A DNA stretch of 64,000 nucleotides from Alphaproteobacteria bacterium (GCA_027485835.1 JAIXQG010000002.1:574232-638231); one strand, 5' to 3'; positions 36,556 to 46,543 are shown, numbered from the stretch's first letter. Numbers and translations are program-made. The notes: a model not told the origin generated them from the sequence alone.

Positions 36556-37122
36556 CTATTTAGATGATGTTTTAGCAGACATCTTTGCCCAACTTTCGGG
36601 GGTGTGGGCGAAGATGAAGCTGTCGGCGAGGGTGCCGTCGACATGGCGGCGCTCGTTACGCAGCAGAGCTTCTTGTTCAAAGCCGAGTTCTCGTGCGACC
36701 TTGGCGCTGGCCGCATTGCCTGTGTGGCATTGAATAAAGACGCGGTTTGCGCCCTTTTGCGTGAAGAGATACTCGGTTTGGGCGCGGACTGCTTCCTGCA
36801 TATAGCCTTGTTTGATATGACGGATGTCCAGCCAGTAGCCTATTTCGAAGCTGGGGACGTCGGCCTCTTCCAGCCGGTAGCCGCTGCTGCCGACGAACGT
36901 GCCGTCATGTAGGAACAGTCCGCGAGTCCACTCTTTGCCGTCGGCTTCTTTCTGGTTGAAATAGGCAATGGTGCCCTCTTCTTTTTCCAGTGTTGGCCTT
37001 TCCTGAGCCCACGGCATCCATGGCTTCAGGTGTTCGTGACTGATGTCTTTAGCTTCGCAGAGAGCTGCGGCGTCGGCGGATTCATAGGCTCGGAGTACAA
37101 GTCGTTTCGTGCGAAGTTGCAT
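36556..37122 (-). CDS. GNAT family N-acetyltransferase, paralogue 2 (RimJ/RimL-like)
   Basis: The 188-residue protein starts MQLRTKRLVLRAYESADAAA. It has SFEIGYWLDIRHIKQGYMQEAV for acetyl-CoA binding and VFIQCHTGNAASAKVARELGF. Residue identity with the downstream paralogue is obvious along the whole length (for example EHLKPW followed by a tryptophan-rich stretch). It is separated from that gene by a terminator, so the pair are independent units after an old tandem duplication. Substrates unknown. Confidence 0.9.
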   Translation of the reverse strand: MQLRTKRLVLRAYESADAAALCEAKDISHEHLKPWMPWAQERPTLEKEEGTIAYFNQKEADGKEWTRGLFLHDGTFVGSSGYRLEEADVPSFEIGYWLDIRHIKQGYMQEAVRAQTEYLFTQKGANRVFIQCHTGNAASAKVARELGFEQEALLRNERRHVDGTLADSFIFAHTPESWAKMSAKTSSK

Positions 37123-37206
37123 GGTGTTTCCCTATGTATAAGGTATGCTTCTGATTAAGTGTATTCATTGTGCTGTGGGTCGTCTAGTGAAATGCGCAAA
37201 GGATAC

Positions 37207-37232
37207 AAAAAGAGCCCCTGAGGGCTCTTTTT
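37207..37232 (-). terminator. fusA terminator
   Basis: AAAAAGAGCCC-CT-GAGGGCTCTTTTT lies 16 nt after the fusA stop on the minus strand. It has the same AAAAAGAGCCC / GGGCTCTTTTT arms as the terminator near 36.5 kb. Confidence 0.92.
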
Positions 37233-37247
37233 GGCAGGCGGCTGAGG

Positions 37248-39329
37248 TTAGGCAGCGCGCTTGGCTTGGATTTCGGCGGCCACGTTGGCGGGTACTGGAT
37301 CGTAGTGGTCGAACTCCATGCTGGGGCTACCACGACCTTGGGTCATGGAGCGCAAGCTGGTGACGTAGCCGAACAGGTTGGCCAGCGGCACGAAAGCCTT
37401 GACCACGGTCTGGCCGAAGCGGTCTTCGGTACCGGTGATCTGGCCACGGCGGGAGGACAGGTCGCCGATGACGTCGCCCATGTAGTCGGACGGCACGGTG
37501 ACTTCCATCTTCATGATCGGCTCCAGCAGTTGCGGGGCGCACTTCTTGGCGGCTTCCTTCACGGAGAGGATACCAGCCATTTTGAAGGCCATTTCGGACG
37601 AGTCGACGTCGTGGTAGCTACCGTCGAACAGGGTGGCCTTAACGTCTACTACCGGGTAGCCGGCGTACATACCGTTCTTGAGGGATTCCTCGATACCATC
37701 CTGAATGGCGGGGATGTATTCCTTCGGTACCACACCACCGACGATGGCGTTGACGAACTCGAAGCCTTTACCAGTTTCGTTCGGTTCGAACTTAACCCAG
37801 CAGTGACCGTACTGACCACGACCACCGGACTGCTTCTTGTGCGAGCCTTCGCACTCGGCGGTCTTGGTGATGGTTTCGCGGTACGATACTTGCGGGGCAC
37901 CGGTGTTGACTTCGACCTTGTGCTCGCGCTTGAGGCGGTCGACCATGATGTCGAGGTGGAGTTCACCCACACCTGCCAGAATGGTCTGGCCGGTTTCTTC
38001 ATCGGTATAAACACGGAAGCTGGGGTCTTCGGCCATCAGCTTGCCGAGGCCGATACCCATCTTTTCCTGGTCGCCCTTGGACTTCGGCTCGACCGCCATC
38101 GCGATGACGGGTTCCATTGCCTTAATGGTTTCCAGCACGTAGTCCTTGCCTTCGGCGCAGAGGGTGTCGCCGGTGCGGGTGTCCTTCAGGCCGATAAGGG
38201 CGCCGATATCACCTGCGCGCAGCTCGGTCACTTCTTCGCGCTTGTTGGCGTGCATCTTCACGATACGGCCGATACGTTCAGAGCGCTCGCGGCTAGAGTT
38301 GTAAACGGCGGTACCGGAGGTGATGACACCGGTGTAAACGCGCACGAAGGTGAGGGTACCAACGTAGGGGTCGGTGGCGATTTTGAACGCCAGCGCGCCG
38401 AGCGGCTGGTCGTCGCCGATCTTCAGGGTGATGGTGGAGTCATCCGGCAGGGTGGCCTTGACGTTTTCGTCGTCGATTTCGTCCGGCGATGGCAGGTAGT
38501 CGATCACGGCGTCGAGCAGCGGCTGCACACCCTTGTTCTTGAACGAGGAACCGCACAGAACCGGGAACATTTGCATGGTGACGGTACCCTGACGGATGCA
38601 CTTTTTGAGGGTGGCAACGTCGGGTTCGGTCCCTTCGAGGTAGGCGTTCATGGCGGCGTCATCGTATTCCACAGCGGTTTCGATGAGGTTGTTGCGCCAT
38701 TTTTCGGCTTCGGCCTTCAGTTCGGCCGGGATGTCGAGAACGTCCCAAGTGGCGCCCAGCTCTTCACCGTTGTAGACCAAGGCCTTCATTTCGACGAGGT
38801 CGATCATGCCCTTGAAGTTGTCTTCGGAGCCGATCGGCAGCTGGATCGGAACGGCGTTGGCACGCAGGCGTTCCTTCATCATTTCCACGCAGCGCAGGAA
38901 GTTGGAACCGACGCGGTCCATCTTGTTGACGTAGCACAGGCGCGGCACACCGTAGTTGGAGGCGTGGCCCCAGTTGGTTTCCGATTGCGGCTCTACACCC
39001 GATACGGCGTCGAAGGCGGCGATAACGCCGTCGAGTACGCGGACCGAACGCTTCACTTCGATGTTGAAGTCGATGTGTCCTGGTGTGTCGATCAGGTTAA
39101 ACGTGTAACCCTTCCATTCGGCGGTGGTAGCGGCCGAGGTAATGGTAATACCGCGTTCTTGCTCCTGGGCCATCCAGTCCATGGTGGCGGCGCCTTCGTG
39201 CACTTCACCGATTTTGTGGGTTTTGCCGGTGTAGTACAGAATGCGCTCGGACGTGGTGGTTTTACCAGCGTCGACGTGCGCCATAATGCCGATGTTACGG
39301 ACTTTGCTCATTGGGGTGGTGCGGGCCAT
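37248..39329 (-). CDS. fusA: Elongation factor G
   Basis: EF-G drives ribosome translocation. The 693-residue protein from the ATG at 39329 ([20 protein letters not shown]) has G1 AHVDAGKTT, the switch region with [11 protein letters not shown]3 DTPGHIDF and G4 NKMDRVG. Domain IV has [16 protein letters not shown] and domain V has [19 protein letters not shown] precedes the ATG; an in-frame extension of 22 residues is rejected. rpsL and rpsG are 3.2 kb upstream and no tuf gene follows, so the usual str operon is split. A promoter of its own is predicted at 39367-39395. Confidence 0.98.
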   Translation of the reverse strand: MARTTPMSKVRNIGIMAHVDAGKTTTSERILYYTGKTHKIGEVHEGAATMDWMAQEQERGITITSAATTAEWKGYTFNLIDTPGHIDFNIEVKRSVRVLDGVIAAFDAVSGVEPQSETNWGHASNYGVPRLCYVNKMDRVGSNFLRCVEMMKERLRANAVPIQLPIGSEDNFKGMIDLVEMKALVYNGEELGATWDVLDIPAELKAEAEKWRNNLIETAVEYDDAAMNAYLEGTEPDVATLKKCIRQGTVTMQMFPVLCGSSFKNKGVQPLLDAVIDYLPSPDEIDDENVKATLPDDSTITLKIGDDQPLGALAFKIATDPYVGTLTFVRVYTGVITSGTAVYNSSRERSERIGRIVKMHANKREEVTELRAGDIGALIGLKDTRTGDTLCAEGKDYVLETIKAMEPVIAMAVEPKSKGDQEKMGIGLGKLMAEDPSFRVYTDEETGQTILAGVGELHLDIMVDRLKREHKVEVNTGAPQVSYRETITKTAECEGSHKKQSGGRGQYGHCWVKFEPNETGKGFEFVNAIVGGVVPKEYIPAIQDGIEESLKNGMYAGYPVVDVKATLFDGSYHDVDSSEMAFKMAGILSVKEAAKKCAPQLLEPIMKMEVTVPSDYMGDVIGDLSSRRGQITGTEDRFGQTVVKAFVPLANLFGYVTSLRSMTQGRGSPSMEFDHYDPVPANVAAEIQAKRAA

Positions 39330-39366
39330 GTAAGGTACTTTCCTGCTTTTACTAAACTTCCTGCGG

Positions 39367-39395
39367 GATATAACGGATGCTGCGGGAATAGGCAA
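39367..39395 (-). promoter_or_regulatory. Predicted fusA promoter
   Basis: On the minus strand TTGCCT (39390-39395) and TATATC (39367-39372) are 17 bases apart, 37 nt before fusA. This supports fusA transcription independent of rpsL-rpsG. Confidence 0.6.
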
Positions 39396-39470
39396 GGGTT
39401 TGGGATTGGGTAATGTTATTCAAATGTCGATTTGCTTGAAAAAGAGTGGGTAGTTGGGCATGGTGGCGCA

Positions 39471-40802
39471 ATGTTGCGGCACATTTGGTACACGGCTATA
39501 GGGTATGGGGGACAGATAGTTCTCTCATTAATGACGGGCGTGATTGCGGCTCGTCTGCTAGGGCCGGATGCCCGTGGCGAGCTTGCCGCATTGCTGTTGC
39601 TGCCGCTGACCCTGCAGTTTTTGGCGATGGCCGGATTTCCGCAGGCGCAGGTGGTGTTTGTGGCGCGGCATCCGAAACAGGCGGTTGTGATTACTAGTTC
39701 TCTGTTTTTAATGACATTGCTCACCAGCTTCATTGCGGTCGTGGTCGGCCTGATTTTGTTGCCGTGGCTGCTGGTGGACATGTCGGTGGCTCATAAATGG
39801 CATGCCGCGTTGTTGTTAGCGATATTGTTACCGGTGTTAACGGTGTATGGCATTCCTTCCAATACGTTTATAGGTTTGAAAAAATACGGAGTCTTTCACT
39901 CCTACCGCCTGCTCGCGTTAATACTGTACATGTTAGCCGTGTTGTCGGCGTTTTGGATACCGGATGCCGTGGTTATCGGTTGGGTTTACGCAGGTTTGGT
40001 AGTGGCTATCGGTTTGCCGTTCTCGTACATTCTGTTCCGGCGGGCGTTTCCCGGTGAGTTGGGGTGGAAGAGCTCTCTGGTCAAGCCGATGTTACGGTTT
40101 GCGCGCGTAACCTTGCTCAGCCAGTTTCCTCAGATTATGGGACAGCGGATTGACCAGTTCATTGTGCTTGCCGCTTTGAACACCACGGCATTGGGCTATT
40201 ACACCATTGCGTTGTCGATCGGGCAGATGTTTCAGAGTTTGCAGCAGAGCGCAGGTACGTTCTTGATTCCTTATCTGGCGAGTAGTGACGTAGACGGACG
40301 TCATCAGGCTTATACTTTTGGGTGGATGTTGCGTTTAACAATTCTCACGTCTTTATGTGGCGCTTTAGTGTTATTGGCGCTGATCCCGTGGTTGGTACCC
40401 CTATTGTTCGGTGAGTCCTTCCTGCCTTCAGTGGGGGCTGCGCAATTGCTGATGGTGATGTGTGGTCTTGTCGGCATCCACCTGGCGTTTATGGATGGTT
40501 TCCGGGGATGCGATTTACCGAAGCTGACGGTACGCTCGGAGTATGTGTCGTTTGCGATTCGTTGTGTGTTTCTGTTAGTCGGTGTGTGGGGGATTGAGAA
40601 TCCAGAGCCGTCACATATCGCGTTGATTATGCTCGTGGCGACTCTTCCCACGTTAGCTTATGACGCTTATTTGTATCATCATCATGTTGAGCCTTTAAAT
40701 GTAGCTTGGCTAAAACGTACTACGGTGGATATGTATTTGGTATGGCAAAAGTTGCAACCTTTTGTTTTACGTATAAAGATGAAGTGTTTAAATAAGGCCT
40801 AA
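39471..40802 (+). CDS. Polysaccharide flippase (MATE/Wzx-like membrane protein)
   Basis: The 443-residue protein is hydrophobic, with about 12 predicted membrane segments. It has the N-terminal RLLGPDARGELAALLLLPLTL signature of the polysaccharide_synt / Wzx flippases (R-x-LGP-x-x-x-G). The later TLLSQFPQIMGQRIDQFIVL helix and IPYLAS are typical of repeat two. Such proteins flip lipid-linked sugar units across the inner membrane. The ATG at 39471 has only a weak ribosome-binding site; a TTG 13 codons earlier is possible. Base composition is lower in GC than fusA and rpsG on either side, as for the following FkbM gene, suggesting transfer. Confidence 0.85.
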   Translation: MLRHIWYTAIGYGGQIVLSLMTGVIAARLLGPDARGELAALLLLPLTLQFLAMAGFPQAQVVFVARHPKQAVVITSSLFLMTLLTSFIAVVVGLILLPWLLVDMSVAHKWHAALLLAILLPVLTVYGIPSNTFIGLKKYGVFHSYRLLALILYMLAVLSAFWIPDAVVIGWVYAGLVVAIGLPFSYILFRRAFPGELGWKSSLVKPMLRFARVTLLSQFPQIMGQRIDQFIVLAALNTTALGYYTIALSIGQMFQSLQQSAGTFLIPYLASSDVDGRHQAYTFGWMLRLTILTSLCGALVLLALIPWLVPLLFGESFLPSVGAAQLLMVMCGLVGIHLAFMDGFRGCDLPKLTVRSEYVSFAIRCVFLLVGVWGIENPEPSHIALIMLVATLPTLAYDAYLYHHHVEPLNVAWLKRTTVDMYLVWQKLQPFVLRIKMKCLNKA

Positions 40803-40910
40803 CCGTGCATTAGGTTTAAATATATCTTTTCGAATAAGGATATAAAGGGTCTTGCTGCGCTTGTGAGCATGCACATAGCGTTTTTGGTAATCATCGCGTA
40901 TCGTGTTCAC

Positions 40911-41663
40911 ATGTCGATCTTCCACCAATCTTTGAAAAAGCTTCAGAACAATCTCTTGAAGCGGGGTTTTGAATTTAAACGGTTTTATCCGGCCAATTAC
41001 GCCAATCGTCGCCGTGCGGTAGTTTTGCAGCGTTTGGGTGTGACTCATGTGGTGGATGTGGGAGCAAATGTTGGTCAATACGGTTTGGAATTACGTGAAC
41101 TGGGTTATGAAGGGGTTATTTACTCATTGGAGCCAATGCCGCGTGAATTTGCTAAAATGGCATCTAAGGCCAAACAGGATCGTCTTTGGGAACCCTTGCA
41201 GACAGGGGCTGGCGATGAGGATAAAGAGATGCTGTTCCATATCACGGATAATAGTGTCTCAAGTTCGTTATTAGAACCGTTAGAAAGCGATAGTTTAACT
41301 ACTATGAAATTGCAGGTACAGGAGACTCTCACAGTGCCCGTACGGAGGCTTGACAGCCTGATTTTACCTAAATTGCCTAAAGACGCTAAAGTCTTTTTGA
41401 AAATTGATGCGCAAGGTTTTGAAGATCGGGTACTCAAGGGTGCTAGCCAGTTATTGGAGCGGTGTGTGGCCTTAGAAATGGAAATTAGTTTTGTTTCATT
41501 TTATAAAGGGCAGAAGGACGGTATGTATTTGTTAAATCGGATGGTGGAGGATGGTTGGACGCCTGTATCGTTTAATGCCGAATGTGTTCATCCGGAAACT
41601 ATGGCAGTATTACAGAATGATGTTTTGTTTGTGCGAGATGAAGCGCAAATAGGACAAGCTTAG
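40911..41663 (+). CDS. FkbM family SAM-dependent methyltransferase
   Basis: The 250-residue protein has the SAM-binding motif I VVDVGANVGQYGLELR near residue 45. Motif post-I is IYSLEPMPREF, and the core later reads FLKIDAQGFEDRVLKGA with the conserved IDxQGxE. FkbM methyltransferases often O-methylate sugars in O-antigen or exopolysaccharide loci, so pairing with the flippase makes sense. Low GC and A/T-ending codons differ from neighbours. The ATG at 40911 is preferred to one 16 codons earlier. It ends in a terminator shared with a convergent gene. Confidence 0.9.
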   Translation: MSIFHQSLKKLQNNLLKRGFEFKRFYPANYANRRRAVVLQRLGVTHVVDVGANVGQYGLELRELGYEGVIYSLEPMPREFAKMASKAKQDRLWEPLQTGAGDEDKEMLFHITDNSVSSSLLEPLESDSLTTMKLQVQETLTVPVRRLDSLILPKLPKDAKVFLKIDAQGFEDRVLKGASQLLERCVALEMEISFVSFYKGQKDGMYLLNRMVEDGWTPVSFNAECVHPETMAVLQNDVLFVRDEAQIGQA

Positions 41664-41674
41664 CTTGAAATATG

Positions 41675-41697
41675 AGGCCCTTATAGAGGGCCTTTTT
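41675..41697. terminator. Terminator after FkbM gene
   Basis: AGGCCCT-TATAG-AGGGCCT followed by six T, 11 nt after the stop and touching the stop codon of the convergent small membrane protein gene. Confidence 0.88.
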
Positions 41698-41969
41698 TAC
41701 AATAGGCGTCCGGTGAAGCGTTTGTGGGCCATGTTGAAGGCGAAGGCGGCGCCGAAGGTGGGGATGAGGGCCATGAGTGCGGGGGAAATGGCTCCCCATT
41801 CGATGCAGGTGAAGATGTAGGCGAGTTCGAGAAAGACAAAGCCCTCGGCAATGGCGGCATAGGCGGCGAGGGTGTTGCGGCGGTGAGGTAGGGCCTCGGC
41901 CACGCCAAACAGCGCCAGTGTGAGGGCCGTTGTGGCCAGAAAAAGCAGGGTTATGCCGTTGGTAACCAT
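41697..41969 (-). CDS. Small integral membrane protein, 90 aa
   Basis: The protein starts MVTNGITLLFLATTALTLAL and has three hydrophobic segments (1-20; FVFLELAYIFTCIEWGAI; ALMALIPTFGAAFAF). A basic loop (PHRRN) follows the first and a basic tail (HKRFTGRLL) follows the last. The length and wording do not match a family I know. It sits between the low-GC sugar island and the ribosomal genes and has its own terminator hairpin on each side. GC content is back to the usual level. Confidence 0.65.
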   Translation of the reverse strand: MVTNGITLLFLATTALTLALFGVAEALPHRRNTLAAYAAIAEGFVFLELAYIFTCIEWGAISPALMALIPTFGAAFAFNMAHKRFTGRLL

Positions 41970-42000
41970 AGGTCTATGGTAGGGGATAGGGGGAAGATGA

Positions 42001-42028
42001 CAAGCCCCGCCTATGCGGCGGGGACTTG
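42001..42028 (-). terminator. Terminator between small membrane genes
   Basis: CAAG-CCCCGCC-TATGC-GGCGGGG-CTTG forms a long stem with one bulge, 20 nt after the stop of the 42049-42438 gene on the minus strand. Confidence 0.8.
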
Positions 42029-42048
42029 TTTATGCTGTGCGTCGAGGT

Positions 42049-42438
42049 TTACCCCTTTTTATTCTGTTTGTAGACCAGAGCGTGAAGGCCTCCCATTACG
42101 AATGGTGTCAGAACAACGAAGACGAGGACGGAGATTTGCATGTTGTGAGCGATGGCTGCGTCCATAGTCCAGTTCCACATAGTGTCGGGTGCCATGAGAA
42201 AGGCTATCAGCTTCATGCCTGCTAGCAGTGTGACGCCGACAGGAAGGACTGGTGCGTTACCGCGCAGCATGCCGAACTTATTTATGACTATCACCAACGC
42301 TGTGATCGCAAAACCAATCGGTGCGATCATGGCGATGCTCAGGACCGATTGATAAGGCTCGGCATAAAGGGTGGCGATGCCCAGGCTCAGCATGAGGCCC
42401 GTGAGGAACGCAAAGAAGTGGACGAGGATGATTTTCAT
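42049..42438 (-). CDS. Integral membrane protein of unknown function, 129 aa
   Basis: The protein has four hydrophobic segments: VHFFAFLTGLMLSLGIATL, SIAMIAPIGFAITALVIVI, LPVGVTLLAGMKLIAFLM and ISVLVFVVLTPFVMGGLHAL. It has a short basic C-terminus (KQNKKG). No motif or family is recognised. It lies downstream of rpsG on the same strand but is separated from it by a perfect GC-rich terminator, so it is probably not part of the ribosomal operon. A Shine-Dalgarno-like GAGAGAATCGCC precedes the ATG. Confidence 0.7.
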   Translation of the reverse strand: MKIILVHFFAFLTGLMLSLGIATLYAEPYQSVLSIAMIAPIGFAITALVIVINKFGMLRGNAPVLPVGVTLLAGMKLIAFLMAPDTMWNWTMDAAIAHNMQISVLVFVVLTPFVMGGLHALVYKQNKKG

Positions 42439-42521
42439 GGCGATTCTCTCCAGATGGCTCCGTTCCGGAGCCGTGTTGACGGCGCCGGATGGCGATGAGG
42501 GAAATATGGGGCGGTTGGGGT

Positions 42522-42549
42522 TAAAAACAAGCCCCGGAGACCGGGGCTT
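42522..42549 (-). terminator. rpsL-rpsG operon terminator
   Basis: On the minus strand AAGCCCCGG-TCT-CCGGGGCTT is followed by GTTTTTAA, 17 nt after the rpsG stop. It closes the rpsL-rpsG unit before any fusA gene. Confidence 0.9.
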
Positions 42550-42565
42550 TGTTTTGGGTAACGCA

Positions 42566-43036
<471 letters not shown>

Positions 43037-43059
43037 TTAAATCTCCTATCTACCGTCAA

Positions 43060-43461
43060 TTACTTCTTACCGCCAGCAGCGGCTTGGCCCGGCTTCGGAC
43101 GCTTGGCGCCGTACAGCGAGCGACCTTGCATACGGCCCTTAACGCCTTGGGTATCGAGAGCACCACGAACGATGTGGTAGCGCACACCCGGCAAGTCTTT
43201 TACACGGCCGCCGCGGATGAGCACGACGCTGTGTTCTTGCAGGTTGTGGCCTTCACCCGGAATATAGGCGATGACTTCGAAACCGTTGGTCAGACGAACC
43301 TTGGCTACCTTACGCAGCGCCGAGTTCGGCTTTTTCGGGGTGGTGGTGTAAACACGGGTGCAAACACCGCGCTTTTGCGGGCTGCCTTCCATGGCGGGGG
43401 ACTTGGTACGAGCCTTTTGGATAACGCGCGGCTTGCGTACAAGTTGGTTGACGGTTGGCAT
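43060..43461 (-). CDS. rpsL: 30S ribosomal protein S12
   Basis: S12 lies at the decoding centre. The 133-residue protein from the ATG at 43461 ([12 protein letters not shown]) has [14 protein letters not shown], with the lysine that is the usual streptomycin-resistance site, and [16 protein letters not shown] and [23 protein letters not shown] precedes the start. The C-terminal tail ([11 protein letters not shown]) is slightly longer than in E. coli. It is the first gene of the unit, with a strong promoter 101 nt upstream. Confidence 0.98.
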   Translation of the reverse strand: MPTVNQLVRKPRVIQKARTKSPAMEGSPQKRGVCTRVYTTTPKKPNSALRKVAKVRLTNGFEVIAYIPGEGHNLQEHSVVLIRGGRVKDLPGVRYHIVRGALDTQGVKGRMQGRSLYGAKRPKPGQAAAGGKK

Positions 43462-43528
43462 GGGCCAATCCTCCAATTCGTTGATATTCCCACGCTTTCT
43501 TGTGAAAGGGGGACGCTTCTCCGTGCTG

Positions 43529-43590
43529 CCTATGGAGGGGCAGGGGATACTCCGTGCTCGCTACATAGGCAGGATGAGGGGGGATGTCAA
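43529..43590 (-). promoter_or_regulatory. rpsL promoter and leader inverted repeat
   Basis: On the minus strand TTGACA (43585-43590) and TATGTA (43562-43567) are 17 bases apart, a near-consensus promoter. The leader also has an inverted repeat TGCCTAT / ATAGGCA (43529-43535 and 43565-43571), which could form a hairpin at the 5' end of the mRNA. Confidence 0.65.
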
Positions 43591-43596
43591 GGGTTT

Positions 43597-44376
43597 TTAG
43601 GGAGTTGGAGGGTTTGGAAAGTCATCCTCGGTTGCGGCGCGAGGCGTTTTGAGCTTGCGTTTGGTGAGGTGCGTAGTGCCGACTTTCAGTCCGTCGGCAT
43701 CTTTACCGTGCATGTAAAACCTTTGCCAGCCCTGCTTGCGGGTACTTTCATCGTTGTCTTCCAATTTTTGCAGGAAGCTCGCACGGCTGGTACCCCACGC
43801 CTGATACTGCTGATAGAGTTCGGGATTATTGCCAACGGCTGTGGTGAGGGGTTGGATATCGTTATACAGCCCGTGAGGCAGGGGCAGAATATAGCAGAGT
43901 GGTTCGCCGACTTCGAAGCTGACGGTGCCGGGTCGAGTGAATTTCCAGTTCATGGTGAACGGGAAGGGCAGCCAGTCGGTCTCGACTAGGCCATCTAAAG
44001 CTTGAATCCCGTCCTTGATCCAGTTGGGAGCGCCACGCGCTTGCATGGCCCAGCCAGGTGGCGTGTGAAATAGCCAGCCGGTGTGAAAGGTCAGCACGCC
44101 CGAGCCAAAGTGTGACAGGGCTAAACGTTGCAGTTTGTCGGTCTCTGCAGGGTTATGGCTTTGCAGGGTAATACCATCCTGCCGGATAGACCCGTTCCAT
44201 GTGGCGCTAAACCCGATGGGGTTGAGAAGCTCCCATCCCGTGCTGTTGGCCATGGAAAGGGGGAGGCAGCGGTAGGCAAAACGATCGGGCGTGTCATCCA
44301 TCCATGTACGGTCGCCGCGGGCGGGTACCAGTTCAAGTGGCTCGGGATCGGTTGTATAGCAGACAAAGCGTTTCAT
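43597..44376 (-). CDS. DUF6065-like hypothetical protein
   Basis: The 259-residue protein from the ATG at 44376 (MKRFVCYTTDPEPLELVPAR) resembles a family of unknown function that I recall as DUF6065. Its segments are WMDDTPDRFAYRCLPLSMANS, GWELLNPIGFSATWNG, SGVLTFHTGWLF, and MNWKFTRPGTVSFEVGEP. There is no signal peptide or membrane segment. AAAGAAG lies just before the start. It lies next to the rpsL promoter on the same strand with no terminator between, so it may read into the ribosomal operon. The family name should be treated as tentative. Confidence 0.7.
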   Translation of the reverse strand: MKRFVCYTTDPEPLELVPARGDRTWMDDTPDRFAYRCLPLSMANSTGWELLNPIGFSATWNGSIRQDGITLQSHNPAETDKLQRLALSHFGSGVLTFHTGWLFHTPPGWAMQARGAPNWIKDGIQALDGLVETDWLPFPFTMNWKFTRPGTVSFEVGEPLCYILPLPHGLYNDIQPLTTAVGNNPELYQQYQAWGTSRASFLQKLEDNDESTRKQGWQRFYMHGKDADGLKVGTTHLTKRKLKTPRAATEDDFPNPPTP

Positions 44377-44432
44377 GCTTCTTTGTAACATCTGCGCTTT
44401 TCTTGTGGCTAGGACTCTTTTACAGTGACAGC

Positions 44433-45089
44433 ATGATTCCCCTTTCCGACAGCAACCCCACCCATGTGACCCCGGTGTTGACCTATGTGCTGATTGGCCT
44501 GAACCTTGTGATGTTTGCCGGGCAGATGCTGGGGCCCTATGGTTTTGAGTGGAGTGTGGCGGCGATGGGGTTTATTCCCGCGCGTTTGCTGGGAGAGGCC
44601 GGAGGCGTACCCGGAGCTTATGAGCCGTGGGTGACGATGTTCACCAGCATGTTTTTGCACGGCAGTATGATGCACATTGCCGGGAACATGCTGTACCTGT
44701 GGGTGTTTGGGGATAACGTGGAGAATGACCTTGGCCGTGGCCGGTTTGTCGTTTTGTATGTGCTGGCCGGTTTGGTAGCGGCGTTTGCGCAGATGGCGGT
44801 GGATCCGGTGTCGACCATTCCGATGGTGGGTGCGAGTGGGGCGATATCCGGTGTGTTGGGTGCTTATTTGATATTGCACCCCAAGCAGCCGATTACCGTG
44901 TTGGTGCCGAATTTGGGTATTACCCGTATGCCGGCTTTGATGGTGCTGGGGATGTGGTTTGGCTACCAGTTGCTGTACGGTTTGCTGACGGATGCCAGTG
45001 GCGGCGGGATTGCGTTTTGGGCGCACATTGGCGGGTTTGTGGCCGGTGTGGCTTTAGTGAAGGTTTTACAGATAGGAAAGAGTGACTAA
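44433..45089 (+). CDS. Rhomboid family intramembrane serine protease
   Basis: The 218-residue protein has six hydrophobic segments and the rhomboid signature. FTSMFLHGSMMHIAGNMLYLWVFG holds the conserved HxxxN-type loop, the catalytic Ser is in GASGAISGVLGAY near residue 134, and the catalytic His is in WAHIGGFVAG near the C-terminus. Rhomboids cut membrane-protein helices. The start at 44433 (MIPLSDSNPTHVTPVLTYVL) fits the family; earlier in-frame starts add unrelated residues. Its stop overlaps the start of the next gene (TAATG), so they are co-translated. Confidence 0.92.
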   Translation: MIPLSDSNPTHVTPVLTYVLIGLNLVMFAGQMLGPYGFEWSVAAMGFIPARLLGEAGGVPGAYEPWVTMFTSMFLHGSMMHIAGNMLYLWVFGDNVENDLGRGRFVVLYVLAGLVAAFAQMAVDPVSTIPMVGASGAISGVLGAYLILHPKQPITVLVPNLGITRMPALMVLGMWFGYQLLYGLLTDASGGGIAFWAHIGGFVAGVALVKVLQIGKSD

Positions 45090-46141
45090 TGCGATGGGTA
45101 TGGGTGGCGGCCTTATTGGCCGGATGTGGTGGTGCCGCGCCGCAAGGTGAGGTGGTGTGCAAGGCCTCGTGCACCCGGGAGGATGGGCGTTTTGCCAATC
45201 CGCCGGGGTCTCCGCAGCGGACGGCGGGGCGCTGGGAGTTTCAGAAGTTCTTTTGGGGTGGGTTGTTGCGGGAAAAGAACCCGACGCCGCCTGCGGGACA
45301 CGTGATGCCGTTGGCCGAGGCGGCGCAGGGGTGGCTGGAACAGCCGGGCAACAAGATGCAATGGCTGGGGCATAGCGCCTTCCGGATGCAGATTGGCGGC
45401 ACTACGCTGCTGACCGACCCGTTGCTGACGAAAATGGCCAGCCCGTTCCAGTGGGCGGGGCCGTACCGCTATGTGCCGAGCCCGCTTGCGCCGGAAGAGG
45501 CGCGGGCCGACCTGATTTTGATTACCCATAACCACTATGACCACTTGGATGTGGAAACGTTGAAGCGCCTGCCGAATAAAGACACGGTGACGGTGGTGGT
45601 ACCGTTGGGCGTGGGTCCGGTTGTCCGTGAGACCGGGATTGCCAATGTGGTGGAGCTGGATTGGCACCAGAGCCTGACGTTCCGGAATGTGGAGATTACG
45701 CTGGTGCCGGCGATTCACTTTTCCGCTCGCTGGACCGATGACCGAAACATGACCTTGTGGGGTGGGTATGCGGTGAAGGAGACGGGCGTGGCGAAGCCTG
45801 TCAATGTCTGGCTTTCCGGTGACACGACGGTGCACCCGCAGGTGTTTAAGGATATCGGCCAAAAATATGGGCCCTTTACGCATGGTTTGGTGGGGATTGG
45901 GGCGTATGAGCCGCGCAGCATTATGATGGGTAGCCATACCACGCCGGAAGAGGCTGCCGAGCAGGGTGTGCAGACCCAAAGTAAACGGGTTGTAGCCCAC
46001 CATTGGGGGACTGTGGTGCTGACCCCCGAACCGGCGTTTGAGGCGCCGGGGCGGTTTAAGGCTGCCGCCGCCGTGCAGGGGTATAAGCCCGAGGATGTGT
46101 GGGTGATGGCGGTGGGTGAGACGCGGGGGCTTAGCGAGTAG
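45089..46141 (+). CDS. Metallo-beta-lactamase-fold lipoprotein, NAPE-PLD/UlaG-like
   Basis: The 350-residue protein starts with a very short lipoprotein signal (VWVAALLAGCGG). It has the MBL zinc motif THNHYDHLD near residue 150 and the WLGHSAFRM entry strand. Further ligands lie in AIHFSARW, SGDTTVHPQ and HHWGT. This set and the order match the N-acylphosphatidylethanolamine phospholipase D-like group of metal-dependent hydrolases. A lipid or sugar-phosphate substrate is likely but unproven. It is coupled to the rhomboid gene by TAATG. If lipidated it would face the periplasm, which is unusual for a group usually found in the cytoplasm. Confidence 0.85.
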   Translation: MRWVWVAALLAGCGGAAPQGEVVCKASCTREDGRFANPPGSPQRTAGRWEFQKFFWGGLLREKNPTPPAGHVMPLAEAAQGWLEQPGNKMQWLGHSAFRMQIGGTTLLTDPLLTKMASPFQWAGPYRYVPSPLAPEEARADLILITHNHYDHLDVETLKRLPNKDTVTVVVPLGVGPVVRETGIANVVELDWHQSLTFRNVEITLVPAIHFSARWTDDRNMTLWGGYAVKETGVAKPVNVWLSGDTTVHPQVFKDIGQKYGPFTHGLVGIGAYEPRSIMMGSHTTPEEAAEQGVQTQSKRVVAHHWGTVVLTPEPAFEAPGRFKAAAAVQGYKPEDVWVMAVGETRGLSE

Positions 46142-46190
46142 GGCTGCGTCGCTCCCCAAGCGAGTTGCGGCAGTTGGATTGGTCCAAACA

Positions 46191-46216
46191 GAAAACCTCC
46201 CGTGCGGGAGGTTTTC
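46191..46216. terminator. Bidirectional terminator between MBL gene and tRNA-Ala
   Basis: GAAAACCTCCC-GTGC-GGGAGGTTTTC, an 11-bp perfect stem with A and T runs, lies between the convergent MBL gene and tRNA gene. Confidence 0.88.
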
Positions 46217-46228
46217 TGTTTTCAAACT

Positions 46229-46304
<76 letters not shown>

Positions 46305-46342
46305 TAAGGCTGCGGAAGCTTTGGAAGCCTCGGCTGGTGTGC

Positions 46343-46371
46343 TGATTACGGTTTGCCGGAATGTTTGTCAA
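46343..46371 (-). promoter_or_regulatory. Predicted tRNA-Ala promoter
   Basis: On the minus strand TTGACA (46366-46371) and TAATCA (46343-46348) are exactly 17 bases apart, 38 nt before the tRNA. Confidence 0.65.
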
Positions 46372-46543
46372 TACTCTTTTTAACAACATGGCGGTGAGCC
46401 GGTAGGTGCGGCGGTTACGACACAGGGGGTTTGGCGGAAACCGGCGCTTTGATGCTTTGGAGGGCAGTTGACTGCCGCAGGCTGATGAGGAGGCGGGCAG
46501 ACCCCCTTGGTGAAGGTAGGATGGGTGGCGTAGGGTTGCCGCC

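Noticed and set aside
37266..39413. A 715-codon open frame on the plus strand across fusA
   Set aside because: It is the exact complement of the EF-G gene; the protein is a low-complexity His/Gly/Val-rich sequence without motifs and has no ribosome-binding site. EF-G is unmistakable on the other strand.
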